Source: Tichowtungia aerotolerans (GTDB lineage: Bacteria; Verrucomicrobiota; Kiritimatiellia; Kiritimatiellales; Tichowtungiaceae). Taken from it: a stretch of 64,000 bases of DNA. A program made the translations under genes and the position numbers. This document shows, one piece after another, positions 18,440 through 26,618 of this stretch. The notes below the pieces were generated by a model. It was not told where the DNA came from and did no database searches. It worked only from the letters and a program-made list of their open reading frames with translations. Numbering within the stretch: position 1 is the stretch's first letter; each line of letters begins with the position of its first letter. The stretch covers positions 1,368,900-1,432,899 of the forward strand of contig NZ_CP047593.1 of the NCBI RefSeq assembly GCF_009905215.1, in the 5' to 3' direction.

Positions 18440-18640
18440 AAATCTGTTGATAGACTGAGGATAAATTTGACAACTTTGACTTACTGAAAGTCGAGAGGGT
18501 TTATCCTGAGTTTCTCCACAGAACTGTCAACAAAGCTAAATACGCTGACTAGATAGAGATAGGTAAAAAAACAGGCTGACTGATCATTCTATTTACAGTA
18601 CTACTAATACTAAGATTTATATACTAAAGAAGGTTATCTA
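18440..18640 (+). other. Probable replication origin oriC with DnaA boxes and DnaA-trio
   Basis: The dnaA-dnaN gap holds a cluster of DnaA-box-like nonamers relative to TTATCCACA: CTATCAACA (minus, 18445-18453, 7/9), TTATCCTCA (minus, 18456-18464, 8/9), TTATCCTGA (18501-18509, 7/9), TTCTCCACA (18512-18520, 8/9) and a weak CTATTTACA (18589-18597). Directly after the last box is TACTACTAATACTAA (18599-18613), which on the complementary strand reads as 3'-GAT-type triplets, the DnaA-trio pattern of bacterial unwinding elements. It is followed by the AT-rich stretch GATTTATATACTAAAG. The order box, trio, AT-rich tract is the known basal origin layout. Confidence 0.75.
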
Positions 18641-18656
18641 TTACAGGGGGTTGTTA

Positions 18657-19751
18657 ATGAAGCTCACAATTGAAAAATCAGCACTGCTCGATGCTCTGCA
18701 AAAAGTTCAGTCCATCGTTGGTCAGCGCAGCACTCTTCCCATTCTTTCCAACGTTCTTTTAAGAGCGGAAGGAGATCTGGTGTCTTTAACAACGACCGAT
18801 ATGGAGGTTTGCGTTAAAACCAGCGTTGCGGCTGAGATCAGCGATGCAGGGGGCACAACACTGCCGGCTCGCCGTTTCTTCAGCATCTGCCGTGAGCTGC
18901 CGGCCGGACAGGTTGAAATCGAAGTGGACGCCAAGGACGTTGCCACGATCCGCAGCGGTCCGTCTTTCTTCAAGCTGGTCGGTCTTCCGGAAGAGGAGTT
19001 TCCGCCGCTTCCGGAATTCGACGAGAACTCTGTTTACTCTGTCGATCAGGTCGTCTTCCGGGAAATGCTTCAGAAAGTCACATACGCGGCCTCTACGGAC
19101 GAAACACGCTATATCCTGAACGGAGCCCTTCTCAGCTTTAAGGACGAGAAATTGACCGTTGTAGCAACCGATGGGCGTCGACTGGCGATGGTGGAGCAGG
19201 AAATCGAATTTTCTGAAGATGCCCAGGTCGATCTGGTTGTTCCCAGTAAAACCATTAATGAGCTGATCAAGACGCTGGGGGAAGAAGGAGTTCTTCGCAT
19301 CCGGGTGTCCGCAACGCAGGTTGCCTTTGATTTTGATCAGATTCTGGTGATTTCCAAGCTGATTGAAGGAACCTATCCAAACTTCCAGCAGGTGATTCCG
19401 TCGCAGTGCGAAGAGCGGGTGGCGATTGACCGCGAAACCATGCTGCTGGCTGTTCGCCGTGTTTCATTGCTGACTGACGATCAAACTGCTTCAGTCAAAC
19501 TGAACTTCGGCAGCAACAAGCTGGAACTGGTGACCAACAACACGGAAATCGGAGAGGCCCGGGAAACCATTCCGGTCAAATACGAAGGAAAGGAACTTTC
19601 GATTGCCTTTAATCCGGGATTCCTGATGGCGCCGCTGCGTCATCTCGATTCCGATGAGATTTTCTTTGAGCTGTCGGACGAATTAAGTCCTGGAGTGATC
19701 AAAACCAACGTTCCATTCCTGTATGTTTTGATGCCCATTCGGGTTTCATAA
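18657..19751 (+). CDS. dnaN: DNA polymerase III beta sliding clamp DnaN
   Basis: The processivity clamp of DNA polymerase III, about 364 aa in three similar domains. It begins MKLTIEKSALLDALQKVQSIVGQRSTLPILSN and ends in the family-typical VPFLYVLMPIRVS. The ATG at 18657 is preceded at proper distance by AGGGGG, which favours it over the TTG at 18651. dnaA lies upstream across the origin. No recF or gyrB follows: the next items are tRNA-Gln and unrelated genes, so the classical dnaA-dnaN-recF-gyrB order is broken here. Confidence 0.96.
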   Translation: MKLTIEKSALLDALQKVQSIVGQRSTLPILSNVLLRAEGDLVSLTTTDMEVCVKTSVAAEISDAGGTTLPARRFFSICRELPAGQVEIEVDAKDVATIRSGPSFFKLVGLPEEEFPPLPEFDENSVYSVDQVVFREMLQKVTYAASTDETRYILNGALLSFKDEKLTVVATDGRRLAMVEQEIEFSEDAQVDLVVPSKTINELIKTLGEEGVLRIRVSATQVAFDFDQILVISKLIEGTYPNFQQVIPSQCEERVAIDRETMLLAVRRVSLLTDDQTASVKLNFGSNKLELVTNNTEIGEARETIPVKYEGKELSIAFNPGFLMAPLRHLDSDEIFFELSDELSPGVIKTNVPFLYVLMPIRVS

Positions 19752-19760
19752 AGGGGAAGG

Positions 19761-19834
19761 TGGTTGCCCGACTAGGATTTGAACCTAGACAAACAGATTC
19801 AGAGTCTGTCGTGCTACCGTTACACCATCGGGCA
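19761..19834 (-). tRNA. tRNA-Gln (CTG)
   Basis: Reading the minus strand, acceptor TGCCCGA pairs with TCGGGCA, the anticodon stem ACAGA/TCTGT encloses CTCTGAA with anticodon CTG, and the T-arm contains GGTTCAAATCC. An encoded CCA lies at 19761-19763. Confidence 0.95.
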
Positions 19835-19897
19835 GGAAAGAACGCAGAATAAGCCAGAGATTTGGCTTCAGTGCAAGTAGGGAATAAAGAAAAAAGA

Positions 19898-20137
19898 ATG
19901 AACAGGACCGGACAAAGCCGGGTGATCGGACTGCTTGGTGTTGGATTTGACCATCAGGATAAGCATATCCGGATCACTCAGGCTGAGAATTATAAGGTTC
20001 TGATGGGATCGGAAGAGTCTCATCATGAACTGCAGAAAATCTGCGGTGAAATTGAAAAAGCGGTTCAATCGTCCGGTCGCAAGCTGTCCGATTACACGCC
20101 TGAGGAATTTGTCGAACTTCTCGGAAAGATTTACTGA
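19898..20137 (+). CDS. Conserved-looking small protein, function unknown
   Basis: A 79-aa soluble protein. The first 25 residues (RVIGLLGVGFDHQDKHIRIT) resemble a short beta-hairpin; the rest is helical and acidic (SHHELQKICGEIEKAVQSSG, then YTPEEFVELLGKIY). I do not recognise the family. The ATG at 19898 has a purine-rich GGAATAAAGAAAAAAG stretch ahead of it; an in-frame TTG at 19862 would add 12 residues. It lies 13 bp before the glycosyltransferase gene and may be co-transcribed with it. Confidence 0.65.
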   Translation: MNRTGQSRVIGLLGVGFDHQDKHIRITQAENYKVLMGSEESHHELQKICGEIEKAVQSSGRKLSDYTPEEFVELLGKIY

Positions 20138-20150
20138 AACAGGATTCCTG

Positions 20151-21359
20151 ATGAAAATACTGTTTCTAACTCTAAAACTTCCCCATTCCGAAGTCGTTGG
20201 TGGAAACCGTATCGTTTTTCAGCGCATTCGTTATCTTGCTCAACAGGGGCACCAGGTTGGGCTCGTCTCCTATCTCTCAGGAGAAACTGAGAAGCAGATT
20301 GAGGGCCTGAAAGAGTTCGTTTTCGACCTGCACACGATTCAGCAGCCGAATCGCAACCTGCTGTTTCGGATTTTTCATGATTACCTTTGGGCCCATTCCC
20401 GTCCGGCATTGATCTGGAAGCTTTACTCCAAAGCAATGATGGATGAGGTCGCGAATGCGGTGGAACTGCAGCACTACGACCTGGTGATTGCTGAATTTTC
20501 TGAGATGGGGCAGTTCTTATACAAAAATCCTTCTCTGTCTGCGGTTCACACTGTCATTTCCTGTCATCGGTGCATGACCGCATCCTATGAGAAGTACCAG
20601 GAAATGGAGGAAGTGCGCTGGCGACTGTACTGTAAAAGCCTGCCCCAGCTGCGCGGACTTCGTAAATATGAGTTTGATATGTACCGCAGCGCCGACCGCA
20701 TTCTGGTGCTGACGCCGCAGGACCGGTTCACAATGCAGTACTATGCTCCGGATCTCGCGGTTTCTGTTGCTCCGACCGGAGTGGATATCGAAGAGCTTCA
20801 AAAACATCCGCCGGTTCCCAAAGAACCGATCATTCTGATGACCGGCTATATGCAGGATCCGGCCAACGAAGATGGCGTTAAATGGTTCGTGCACCATGTT
20901 TGGCCGGCACTGCGCGATCATCATCCGGAAGTCAAATTTTACATCGTTGGAGCTGATCCGAGTCCGCGCATCAAAAGACTGGTCGCCGGAGACCGGCGAA
21001 TCATCGTTACCGGAAAGGTGAAGGATCTTCGTCCCTACCGCAACCGGGCCCGGGTACTGGTTTCTCCGGTTCGCCTTGGCTCCGGCATGCGAACCAAAGT
21101 GCTGGAAGCTATGGCCGCCGGCCTGCCCGTTGTATCCACGTCGCTCGGGATGGCCGGGATAGAAGCCCAAACCGGTATGAATTGTTTTGTAGCCGATACA
21201 CCGGCTCTTTTTGAGCGCAGTGTGGACTGGCTGTTGACAGACCGTTCACTCAGTGCCCGGATGGCTCATGCTGCCCGTAAACTGATCGAAGAAAAGTACG
21301 GACTCGAAATCGGTCTTCATCAGTTCGAAAATATTTTAAAATCAGTTGTGGAAGGGTAA
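20151..21359 (+). CDS. GT4-type glycosyltransferase
   Basis: A 402-aa GT-B-fold glycosyltransferase. The N-terminal acceptor domain begins KILFLTLKLPHSEVVGGN, and the C-terminal nucleotide-sugar domain shows GYMQDPANEDGVKWFVHHVWPAL, FYIVGADPSPRIKRL, VTGKVKDLRPY and SPVRLGSGMRTKVLEAMAAGLPVVST with the EX7E-like sugar-nucleotide motif. This resembles the TIGR03087/stp1-like exopolysaccharide sugar transferases. Donor and acceptor are unknown. The ATG at 20151 is chosen because the family starts at MKILFL; the ORF extends further upstream through the preceding gene. Confidence 0.85.
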   Translation: MKILFLTLKLPHSEVVGGNRIVFQRIRYLAQQGHQVGLVSYLSGETEKQIEGLKEFVFDLHTIQQPNRNLLFRIFHDYLWAHSRPALIWKLYSKAMMDEVANAVELQHYDLVIAEFSEMGQFLYKNPSLSAVHTVISCHRCMTASYEKYQEMEEVRWRLYCKSLPQLRGLRKYEFDMYRSADRILVLTPQDRFTMQYYAPDLAVSVAPTGVDIEELQKHPPVPKEPIILMTGYMQDPANEDGVKWFVHHVWPALRDHHPEVKFYIVGADPSPRIKRLVAGDRRIIVTGKVKDLRPYRNRARVLVSPVRLGSGMRTKVLEAMAAGLPVVSTSLGMAGIEAQTGMNCFVADTPALFERSVDWLLTDRSLSARMAHAARKLIEEKYGLEIGLHQFENILKSVVEG

Positions 21360-21363
21360 GAAA

Positions 21364-22479
21364 ATGGAAAAAACAGTCTGGGTTTCTTTTGATCAGCTCG
21401 AAGCATTCATGGTGGATGTCTTTAAATCGATCGGAGTGCCGTCGGAAGATGCCGAGATCTGTGCTGATGTGCTGATCACATCTGATAAACGCGGAATTGA
21501 TTCCCATGGTGTGGGACGCCTTAAGCCCATTTACTACGATCGGATTGTCAGTAAAAAAATTCAGCGGCCAGTCACTGATTTTGAAATTGTCCGCGACCGG
21601 GCTGCAACTGCCGTTGTAGACGGACATCACGGAATGGGGATGGTGATTGCAAAACGCTGTATGGAAATGGCCATTGAAAAAGCGCGTACCTACGGCCTCG
21701 GAATGGTTGCGGTCCGCAACTCAACCCATTACGGCTTTGCTGCATACTATCCAATGATGGCCTGCGATGCCGGTATGATCGGGCTCACCGGAACCAATGC
21801 CCGCCCATCCATTGCTCCCACTCACGGCGTCGAAAATATGCTGGGTACCAACCCGCTGGTTTTCGGCATGCCCACCGATGAAGGGTTTCCGTTTACCAAC
21901 GATTACGCAACTTCGATCATGCAGCGCGGTAAAATTGAACAGTATGCCCGGGAAGGAAAGGATTGTCCGCCCGGACTCATTATTGACCGGGCAGGAAACA
22001 CCCAAACGGATTCGGTCCGGATTTTGAAAGATCTGGTCAATGGACAGGCGGCTCTGGCCCCCATCGGCGGCCTTGAAGAAGAAACCGGCGGGCACAAAGG
22101 CTACGGCTTTGCAACAGTGGTTGAGCTGCTTTCCGCCGCACTGCAGCAGGGTTCCTACCTCAAAATGCTCAGTGGACTCGCTGATGACGGAAGTCCAAAA
22201 CCTTATGCGCTCGGCCATTTCTTCATGGCTATCGACATTGAACACTTCTGCGATCTCGCTGACTTCAAAAAAACCGCCGGCGATATTCTGCGCCAGTTGC
22301 GCGCGTCCCAGAAAGCGCCGGGGAAAGAACGCATCTACACCTGTGGCGAAAAAGAACATATTGCCGGTATCGACCGCAAGGATAAAGGGGCTCCGATCAA
22401 TGACGCTCTCCAGAAACAGCTCATCGATATGCGCAATGAGCAGGGTCTGATCCAGTATCGCTTCCCATTTGAAGCGTAA
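21364..22479 (+). CDS. Ldh2/malate-L-lactate dehydrogenase family oxidoreductase
   Basis: NAD(P)-dependent 2-hydroxyacid dehydrogenase of the Ldh_2 (YlbC/DpkA/malate dehydrogenase type 2) family, about 371 aa. Diagnostic motifs are ADVLITSDKRGIDSHGVGRL, VVDGHHGMGMVIA, VRNSTHYGFAAYY and GTNPLVFGMPTDEGFPFTND. Substrates in this family range from malate and lactate to ureidoglycolate and imino acids, so specificity is open. GGAAGGG lies upstream of the ATG at 21364. It starts 4 bp after the glycosyltransferase stop. Confidence 0.85.
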   Translation: MEKTVWVSFDQLEAFMVDVFKSIGVPSEDAEICADVLITSDKRGIDSHGVGRLKPIYYDRIVSKKIQRPVTDFEIVRDRAATAVVDGHHGMGMVIAKRCMEMAIEKARTYGLGMVAVRNSTHYGFAAYYPMMACDAGMIGLTGTNARPSIAPTHGVENMLGTNPLVFGMPTDEGFPFTNDYATSIMQRGKIEQYAREGKDCPPGLIIDRAGNTQTDSVRILKDLVNGQAALAPIGGLEEETGGHKGYGFATVVELLSAALQQGSYLKMLSGLADDGSPKPYALGHFFMAIDIEHFCDLADFKKTAGDILRQLRASQKAPGKERIYTCGEKEHIAGIDRKDKGAPINDALQKQLIDMRNEQGLIQYRFPFEA

Positions 22480-22940
22480 GCTGCCTGTCCGGCAAAGCTT
22501 TAGCGAAGGTCGAAGTCTGCAAACCGGAAACTTGATTGGAATTGTTTCCGGCAACGTCTCAAAGTTTGCCAAATAAGCTCTGCCTTCTCGGTGCCTTGAA
22601 TGAGCAACGCGAACGGGCGAAAGAATATTACTCAGATTAATTTGGTATTAAACAGATTTTCCCCTATCTGTGTTATCCGCGCGATTTTCGGTTAGAGCTA
22701 GGTTCACGCGGGTGCTTTTTGAAGCCGTAAACTTGAGAAGGCGCCGAATCCACCCGCAGTAAACCTGCTCTGTGCGGTAGGTGTAATGGTAATAACGCAG
22801 AACCTCCTGGACCTTTTATTCACCAGCTTACTATCGGGATTTGTCTGAAATTTTGGATTATTTTTCACTTTTTCCCTCCCTGTGTCGTCATGTATAAAAT
22901 ATACATTGATATTAAAAGAAAGAGGCGGTGTTTAAAAAAG
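22480..22940. other. Gene-free stretch
   Basis: No convincing coding sequence or RNA gene is visible. The stretch follows the dehydrogenase gene and leads into the repeat-rich and cassette-like region. Confidence 0.4.
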
Positions 22941-23095
22941 TTTTCCATGTTTTCCCCCTTAATATGAGCATAGATGGAAAATTTCAGGGGTAGAGGTCAT
23001 ATGTGGAAAATAAAACCGCCGATTTTCCATTTTTACCCCTTTAATATAAACATAGATGGAAAATCTTTCCATTCCATAGGGGTGATATATGGAAA
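22941..23095. repeat. Two tandem copies of a TTTTCCAT...ATGGAAAA element
   Basis: Copy 1 spans 22941-23010 and copy 2 spans 23023-23095. Each reads TTTTCCAT, a C-rich run, TTAATAT, then CATAGATGGAAAAT, and ends with AGGGG, an AT step and ATATG(T)GGAAA. Each copy therefore contains two nested inverted pairs (TTTTCCAT/ATGGAAAA and CCCC/GGGG). The order is conserved but the spacers differ, which suggests folding RNA or a multi-site protein target. Confidence 0.65.
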
Positions 23096-23202
23096 CTTTT
23101 CCATCTAACCAACTGTTAGAAGGACCGACGGGGTTAAACCTCTGGTGGGGAACCAGTAATGATTGTTAAGGGGCGCACAAGTTGAGTAAAAGTTGTTTGA
23201 GT

Positions 23203-23263
23203 GGTAATCTTAAAATCCCGGCGGCATAACGGAGTTGATGGCGACCGGGATTTTAAGATTACC
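23203..23263. repeat. Perfect 19-bp inverted repeat
   Basis: GGTAATCTTAAAATCCCGG (23203-23221) and its exact complement (23245-23263) flank a 23-base centre. No U-run follows, so it is not a standard terminator. It precedes the first attC-like site. Confidence 0.8.
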
Positions 23264-23388
23264 GCAACGTTGAAAGGTACTAATTGAATTTTTTTGTGCG
23301 GGGCGACTGGAACAGCGTCACGTAGAAACTGTGCGATGCGGGGAAGCACACAATGGAGTCGAACTTGAAGCGCCCCCGTCGCTCCAAG

Positions 23389-23478
23389 TTCTAACAATGG
23401 CATGCAGCTGACCGGGTTGACATTGGATTGATTCAGGCGAAGCTGGCCGCCCGGCAGCTGATGCCTGTTACGTTGGGA
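23389..23478 (+). repeat. attC-like recombination site 1
   Basis: Starts TTCTAAC and ends GTTGGGA, matching the R''/R' pattern of integron attC sites. The arms TAACA-AT-GGCAT-G-CAGCTG-A-CCGGG and CCCGG-CAGCTG-ATGCC-TGTTA pair throughout except for extra bases on one arm, which is the extrahelical-base architecture of attC. The next gene starts 7 bp after the site, as in gene cassettes. Confidence 0.65.
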
Positions 23479-23485
23479 ACAGAAA

Positions 23486-23920
23486 ATGAAACACATAATC
23501 ATAGCGACAATTTTAGCTGTCTCAGGATGCACGCACGGTTCTGCCGAGAACATCTATAAGGACAAGTTTATAACAAAACCTGTTCGGATTATGGTTGAGG
23601 CGTTCCTGAATAATGACTTGTCAGCGTATCGTAATTCCATGGAGCCGCAGTACTTCGAGAGACGAAGTCAAAGCGATGTGAATATTGAGCTGGATGCAGG
23701 AGTACAAACATTTGACCAATGGTTTAAAGGTGCAAAGGTCAGCGATTTTATTTTTACTGTAGAGGATGTCAGGCTTCCTGCTAAACTGAAGCCAAGCTAT
23801 AAAGAGGTTTCATATGGGTTACGTGGCAAAGAAGCCAGACTTCGCTTGTTAGTTCATTTGGAGAACAATGAATGGAAAATAGCGGACCCTACGCATCCCC
23901 ACGAAGCTTACGAAAAATAA
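23486..23920 (+). CDS. Cassette-borne secreted protein, unknown function
   Basis: A 144-aa protein with a short signal peptide (MKHIIIATILAVSGCTHGSA, possibly a lipoprotein with cysteine 15). The body contains VRIMVEAFLNNDLSAYRNSM and ends VHLENNEWKIADPTHPHEAY, which resembles small NTF2-like periplasmic domains, but I cannot assign it. It begins immediately after an attC-like site and ends 8 bp before the group II intron boundary, the layout of a single integron cassette. Confidence 0.7.
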   Translation: MKHIIIATILAVSGCTHGSAENIYKDKFITKPVRIMVEAFLNNDLSAYRNSMEPQYFERRSQSDVNIELDAGVQTFDQWFKGAKVSDFIFTVEDVRLPAKLKPSYKEVSYGLRGKEARLRLLVHLENNEWKIADPTHPHEAYEK

Positions 23921-23965
23921 ATCCCCAAATCGGGTAAAGGGGAGTGTCTAGCTCCCCCTCCCCAC

Positions 23966-23997
23966 ACCACCGGACATGCGGGTCCGCATCCGGCGGT
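23966..23997 (-). ncRNA. Group II intron domain V
   Basis: On the minus strand, ACCGCCGGA pairs with TCCGGTGGT around an inner GCGGACCCGC hairpin, followed by the G-rich domain VI. The triad CGC in the stem, instead of AGC, is the mark of class C introns. Confidence 0.72.
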
Positions 23998-24074
23998 TCG
24001 AAAGGCATCGGCCGACTCTATTGAGCCGGATAATGTATCCGAGACCATTGTTCGTGAACCGCTCCCTTCGGTCA

Positions 24075-25706
24075 CTATTTCCTTCGGAAATTATCTTCGC
24101 TGCGCTTCGGGAGACTGATTAACCCTTGCTCGGCAAGCCAGTCGTTTCCCATACCCATATTGGTTGCCAGCGTGCGTGCCAGCTTCCAATACGCCTTGCG
24201 GCTGCTAACGACCATTTTGATCTGCCGAATATTAACGTTCAGCTTGAGCAGTTCGCGGAACCGCTTTGCAGGTCGCTTCCACATCTTCCAGTAGCACATC
24301 CGCACGCGGCGGCGTATCCATTGGTCGAGCAGTGGAATGGGTTGGTAGTATTCGCTGATACCGAAGTATCCGATCCAGCCGCGCATATACTGCCGCAGTT
24401 TCTTCAGTCGGTACGCCATCGAAACACCCCAGCTTCGGCCGGTGAGTTCCTTGATGCGCCGCTTGAACTCCTTTTCGGACTTTTGGCTCCATCGAATCCG
24501 TCCATGTTTGATCTGGAACCCGAGGAATGTGCATTCGTCCAGAGACGCGACTTTGCTTTTGGTCTCATTGACCGTCAGCTTCAGCCTGCGTTCCAGAAAG
24601 TTCCGAACATTGAAAAACACCCGCTCGCCCGCGCGTTGCGATTTCACCAAGATGATGAAGTCGTCGGCGTAGCGCACGAATTTGTGTCCCCGCCGTTCGA
24701 GTTCCTGATCGAGCTCGTCGAGCAGGATGTTTGCTAAGAGCGGAGAAAGGGGGCCGCCCTGCGGCACGCCCTGACGTGTTGGCTCCCAACGCCCGTCATG
24801 CATCACCTCCGCCGTTAGATATTTCCTGATCAGTCTCAACACGCCCTTGTCCTTCACCCGCTTTTCCACGCAGTGCATCAGCACGTCGTGGTTGACGGTG
24901 TCGAAAAACTTCGAGAGGTCGGCATCGACCGCAACCCGGTGTCCTGAGCGGAACAGCTTCTTCACCTGCCGCACCGCGTCGTGCGCGGATCGTCCGGGCC
25001 GAAAGCCGTAGCTCGATTCCGAAAAGTGCGGATCGAAGATCGGGGTCAACACCTGCGCAATCGCCTGTTGGATCAGGCGGTCGAGCACCGTCGGAATTCC
25101 CAGCGGGCGGCGCGTGCCGTCCGGCTTGGGAATCAGCACACGGCGCACCGGGCGCGGGCAGTATCTCCCGTTTTCCAAGGTTGAGCGAATCGCTTCCCAG
25201 TTCCGGCGGATAAACCCGGCCGCGTCAGAAATAGACATGCCGTCCACGCCCGCCGCGCCCTTGTTTGCCTTCACCCGCGCCCATGCTCGCTGCATGTTCT
25301 CACTGCAAAGAATCTGCTCCAGTAGTTCATCTTGCGGGCTCGCTTCGTCCGCTGTGCCGGATGCATCTTCTCCGCCGGACGGCATCATCGAAGGTTCCAG
25401 ATCACAGCGGGGGCTTGCCCGCTCCTTTCGTTCCGGCCTTCCCGACAGGTCATCGGTACTATGCCGTCTGCTGACTCCTGCCGCATCATCGCCGCCATTA
25501 CTGACGCCGACGCTCTCCGTTGCCGAAGCGCATGTGCCGCAGGTCTCCCCGGATAAGAACGCAAACTTCAACTGCACAACCGCCGCATTTACCGTAGAGG
25601 CACTGCCCCGGACTTCGGTTTGCTGGGCAACCTCATCCGCCTCCTCAGCCTTATATGCGATTTCTGTTCGTCGGCTCACAGTCTTGAACTCCATCTTCCT
25701 CCCCAC
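24075..25706 (-). CDS. Group II intron reverse transcriptase/maturase
   Basis: A 543-aa LtrA-type protein. Reverse-transcriptase blocks are clear: VRRVLIPKPDGTRRPLGIP, SSYGFRPGRSAHDAV, VDADLSKFFDTVNHDVL, RQGVPQGGPLSPLLANI and the catalytic RYADDFIIL. The maturase (GIIM) domain follows with MRGWIGYFGISEYYQP. No HNH endonuclease domain is visible, as in class C introns. The first 110 residues are an unusual low-similarity extension (many S, A, E), so the true start may be further inside. It splices and mobilises its host intron. Confidence 0.9.
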   Translation of the reverse strand: MGRKMEFKTVSRRTEIAYKAEEADEVAQQTEVRGSASTVNAAVVQLKFAFLSGETCGTCASATESVGVSNGGDDAAGVSRRHSTDDLSGRPERKERASPRCDLEPSMMPSGGEDASGTADEASPQDELLEQILCSENMQRAWARVKANKGAAGVDGMSISDAAGFIRRNWEAIRSTLENGRYCPRPVRRVLIPKPDGTRRPLGIPTVLDRLIQQAIAQVLTPIFDPHFSESSYGFRPGRSAHDAVRQVKKLFRSGHRVAVDADLSKFFDTVNHDVLMHCVEKRVKDKGVLRLIRKYLTAEVMHDGRWEPTRQGVPQGGPLSPLLANILLDELDQELERRGHKFVRYADDFIILVKSQRAGERVFFNVRNFLERRLKLTVNETKSKVASLDECTFLGFQIKHGRIRWSQKSEKEFKRRIKELTGRSWGVSMAYRLKKLRQYMRGWIGYFGISEYYQPIPLLDQWIRRRVRMCYWKMWKRPAKRFRELLKLNVNIRQIKMVVSSRKAYWKLARTLATNMGMGNDWLAEQGLISLPKRSEDNFRRK

Positions 25707-25843
25707 GACTCCTCACGAAGCCGCAGTTGATTTCGTCTAGCGCTTCAGCTATCGTCAAACTCCGTGAAAGAGATTAACAACAGCCGGGCTACGCGCAGGG
25801 GACTCGAACCCCGTCAGTCTACGCTCATGCCAGGCGTACCCAC

Positions 25844-25902
25844 TGCATTCACTCTATCGCAGGCTCCGCCCGCTCAGAGTGACGCGAAGCGTTACGCTGG
25901 GG
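25844..25902 (+). repeat. attC-like site 2 (right part, split by the intron)
   Basis: TGCATTCACTCT-ATCG and AGAGTGACGCGAAGC-GTTACGCTGGGG flank a GGCTCCGCCCGCTC centre; CACTCT pairs with AGAGTG. With the CCCCAA left at 23923-23928 the outer stem CCCCA/TGGGG is restored. The following gene starts 12 bp after the site. Confidence 0.6.
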
Positions 25903-25914
25903 TCAGCAAGAAAT

Positions 25915-26532
25915 ATGAGAATTGTTTTATTAGTGATAATCGCTCTGTTTAATTCAGGTTGCGCATCAATGATCGTGCATGAATATGGTCGTCAGATTGA
26001 ATTTAAGCGTGCATCTGGGATTGTCTGCTGGGAAAATGGAGACGTCGGCATCCAGGAACAAACAATAAACAGGTGCGATGGATTCATAACACGTGAGCCT
26101 AAAATCATTTCAACTCAGTACTGTTTATTAACAAAGAATGACCTCTCCATATTCAACAGAGAAACGAACAGCTCGGGACGTGTAATCATTTATTTATCAC
26201 CTGAGTTCTCAAAAAACTCTATTAACAACAATTCTGAGCGGGCAACGCAAACAGAACTAGCACTATCAAAAGACAGCTCACAAGAAGTAGCAGGAGTGAC
26301 GCTTGCAGAAAGAAACCTAACAAGACCTATACCATACCCCGACAAGAAATCAGATGTATCCATATCGTTCGAGAAAGCCAGAAGATACGGCAGAGTAAAA
26401 AAAAGAAGTATTGCCGGGAAAATTCAACATCCTATTTTATTTCTACCTGCTCTTGTTACGGATGTTGTTTTGACACCTGTTTATATTATAGCCGTTCCAG
26501 TAACCATAATAACGCAAATGGGTGATGTGTAA
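25915..26532 (+). CDS. Cassette-borne lipoprotein, unknown function
   Basis: A 205-aa protein with lipoprotein signal MRIVLLVIIALFNSGCASM (lipobox cysteine 16). A hydrophobic C-terminal segment (FLPALVTDVVLTPVYIIAVPVTII) resembles small lipoproteins with a terminal membrane hairpin of the YceK type. No enzymatic motif is visible. Codon use and AT content are unlike the core genes, consistent with transfer. It is bracketed by two attC-like sites. An ORF start at 25879 lies inside the attC, so 25915 is preferred. Confidence 0.7.
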   Translation: MRIVLLVIIALFNSGCASMIVHEYGRQIEFKRASGIVCWENGDVGIQEQTINRCDGFITREPKIISTQYCLLTKNDLSIFNRETNSSGRVIIYLSPEFSKNSINNNSERATQTELALSKDSSQEVAGVTLAERNLTRPIPYPDKKSDVSISFEKARRYGRVKKRSIAGKIQHPILFLPALVTDVVLTPVYIIAVPVTIITQMGDV

Positions 26533-26538
26533 AAATCA

Positions 26539-26602
26539 CCCCAACCATCGGCTTCACTCTATCGCCGCCTCCGGCGGCTCAGAGAGAGCCGGGACGTTCA
26601 GC
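26539..26602 (+). repeat. attC-like site 3
   Basis: CCCCAAC at the left and GTTCAGC at the right (AAC/GTT complementary). Inside, CGGCTTCACTCT pairs with AGAGAGAGCCGG and a GCCGCC-TCC-GGCGGC terminal hairpin caps the structure. It starts 7 bp after one gene and ends 16 bp before the next, as attC does. Confidence 0.6.
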
Positions 26603-26618
26603 ACAGAAAGGGAATAAC

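Larger units (their letters stand above)
23929..25843 (-). mobile_element. Group IIC intron inserted in an attC-like site
   Basis: A 1.9-kb retroelement on the minus strand. The 5' end reads GTGGGTACGCCTGGCATG, close to the GUGNG start of class C introns; the 3' end is ACCCGAT, finishing in AY. Domain V and VI are visible at 23945-23997 and the maturase ORF at 24075-25706. Joining the flanks restores an attC: plus-strand CCCCAA before the element and TGCATTCACTCTATCG after it match the neighbouring attC (CCCCAACCATCGGCTTCACTCTATCG). Class C-attC introns are known to enter the bottom strand of attC, hence opposite to the cassette genes, as seen here. The exact boundaries are inferred from conserved ends. 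Confidence 0.78.

Noticed and set aside
23104-23120. TCTAACCAACTGTTAGA as an attI or minimal attC
   Set aside because: It has the right half-sites, but no stem between them and no intI nearby; too short to claim.
23134-23553. 139-codon minus-strand ORF across the first attC-like site
   Set aside because: It overlaps the inverted repeat, attC and a real signal-peptide gene, with no motif of its own.
25790-25843. tRNA-like T-arm (GGGGTTCGAGTCCCC) upstream of the maturase
   Set aside because: No acceptor or anticodon arm fits; it is part of the 5' domain I of the group II intron.
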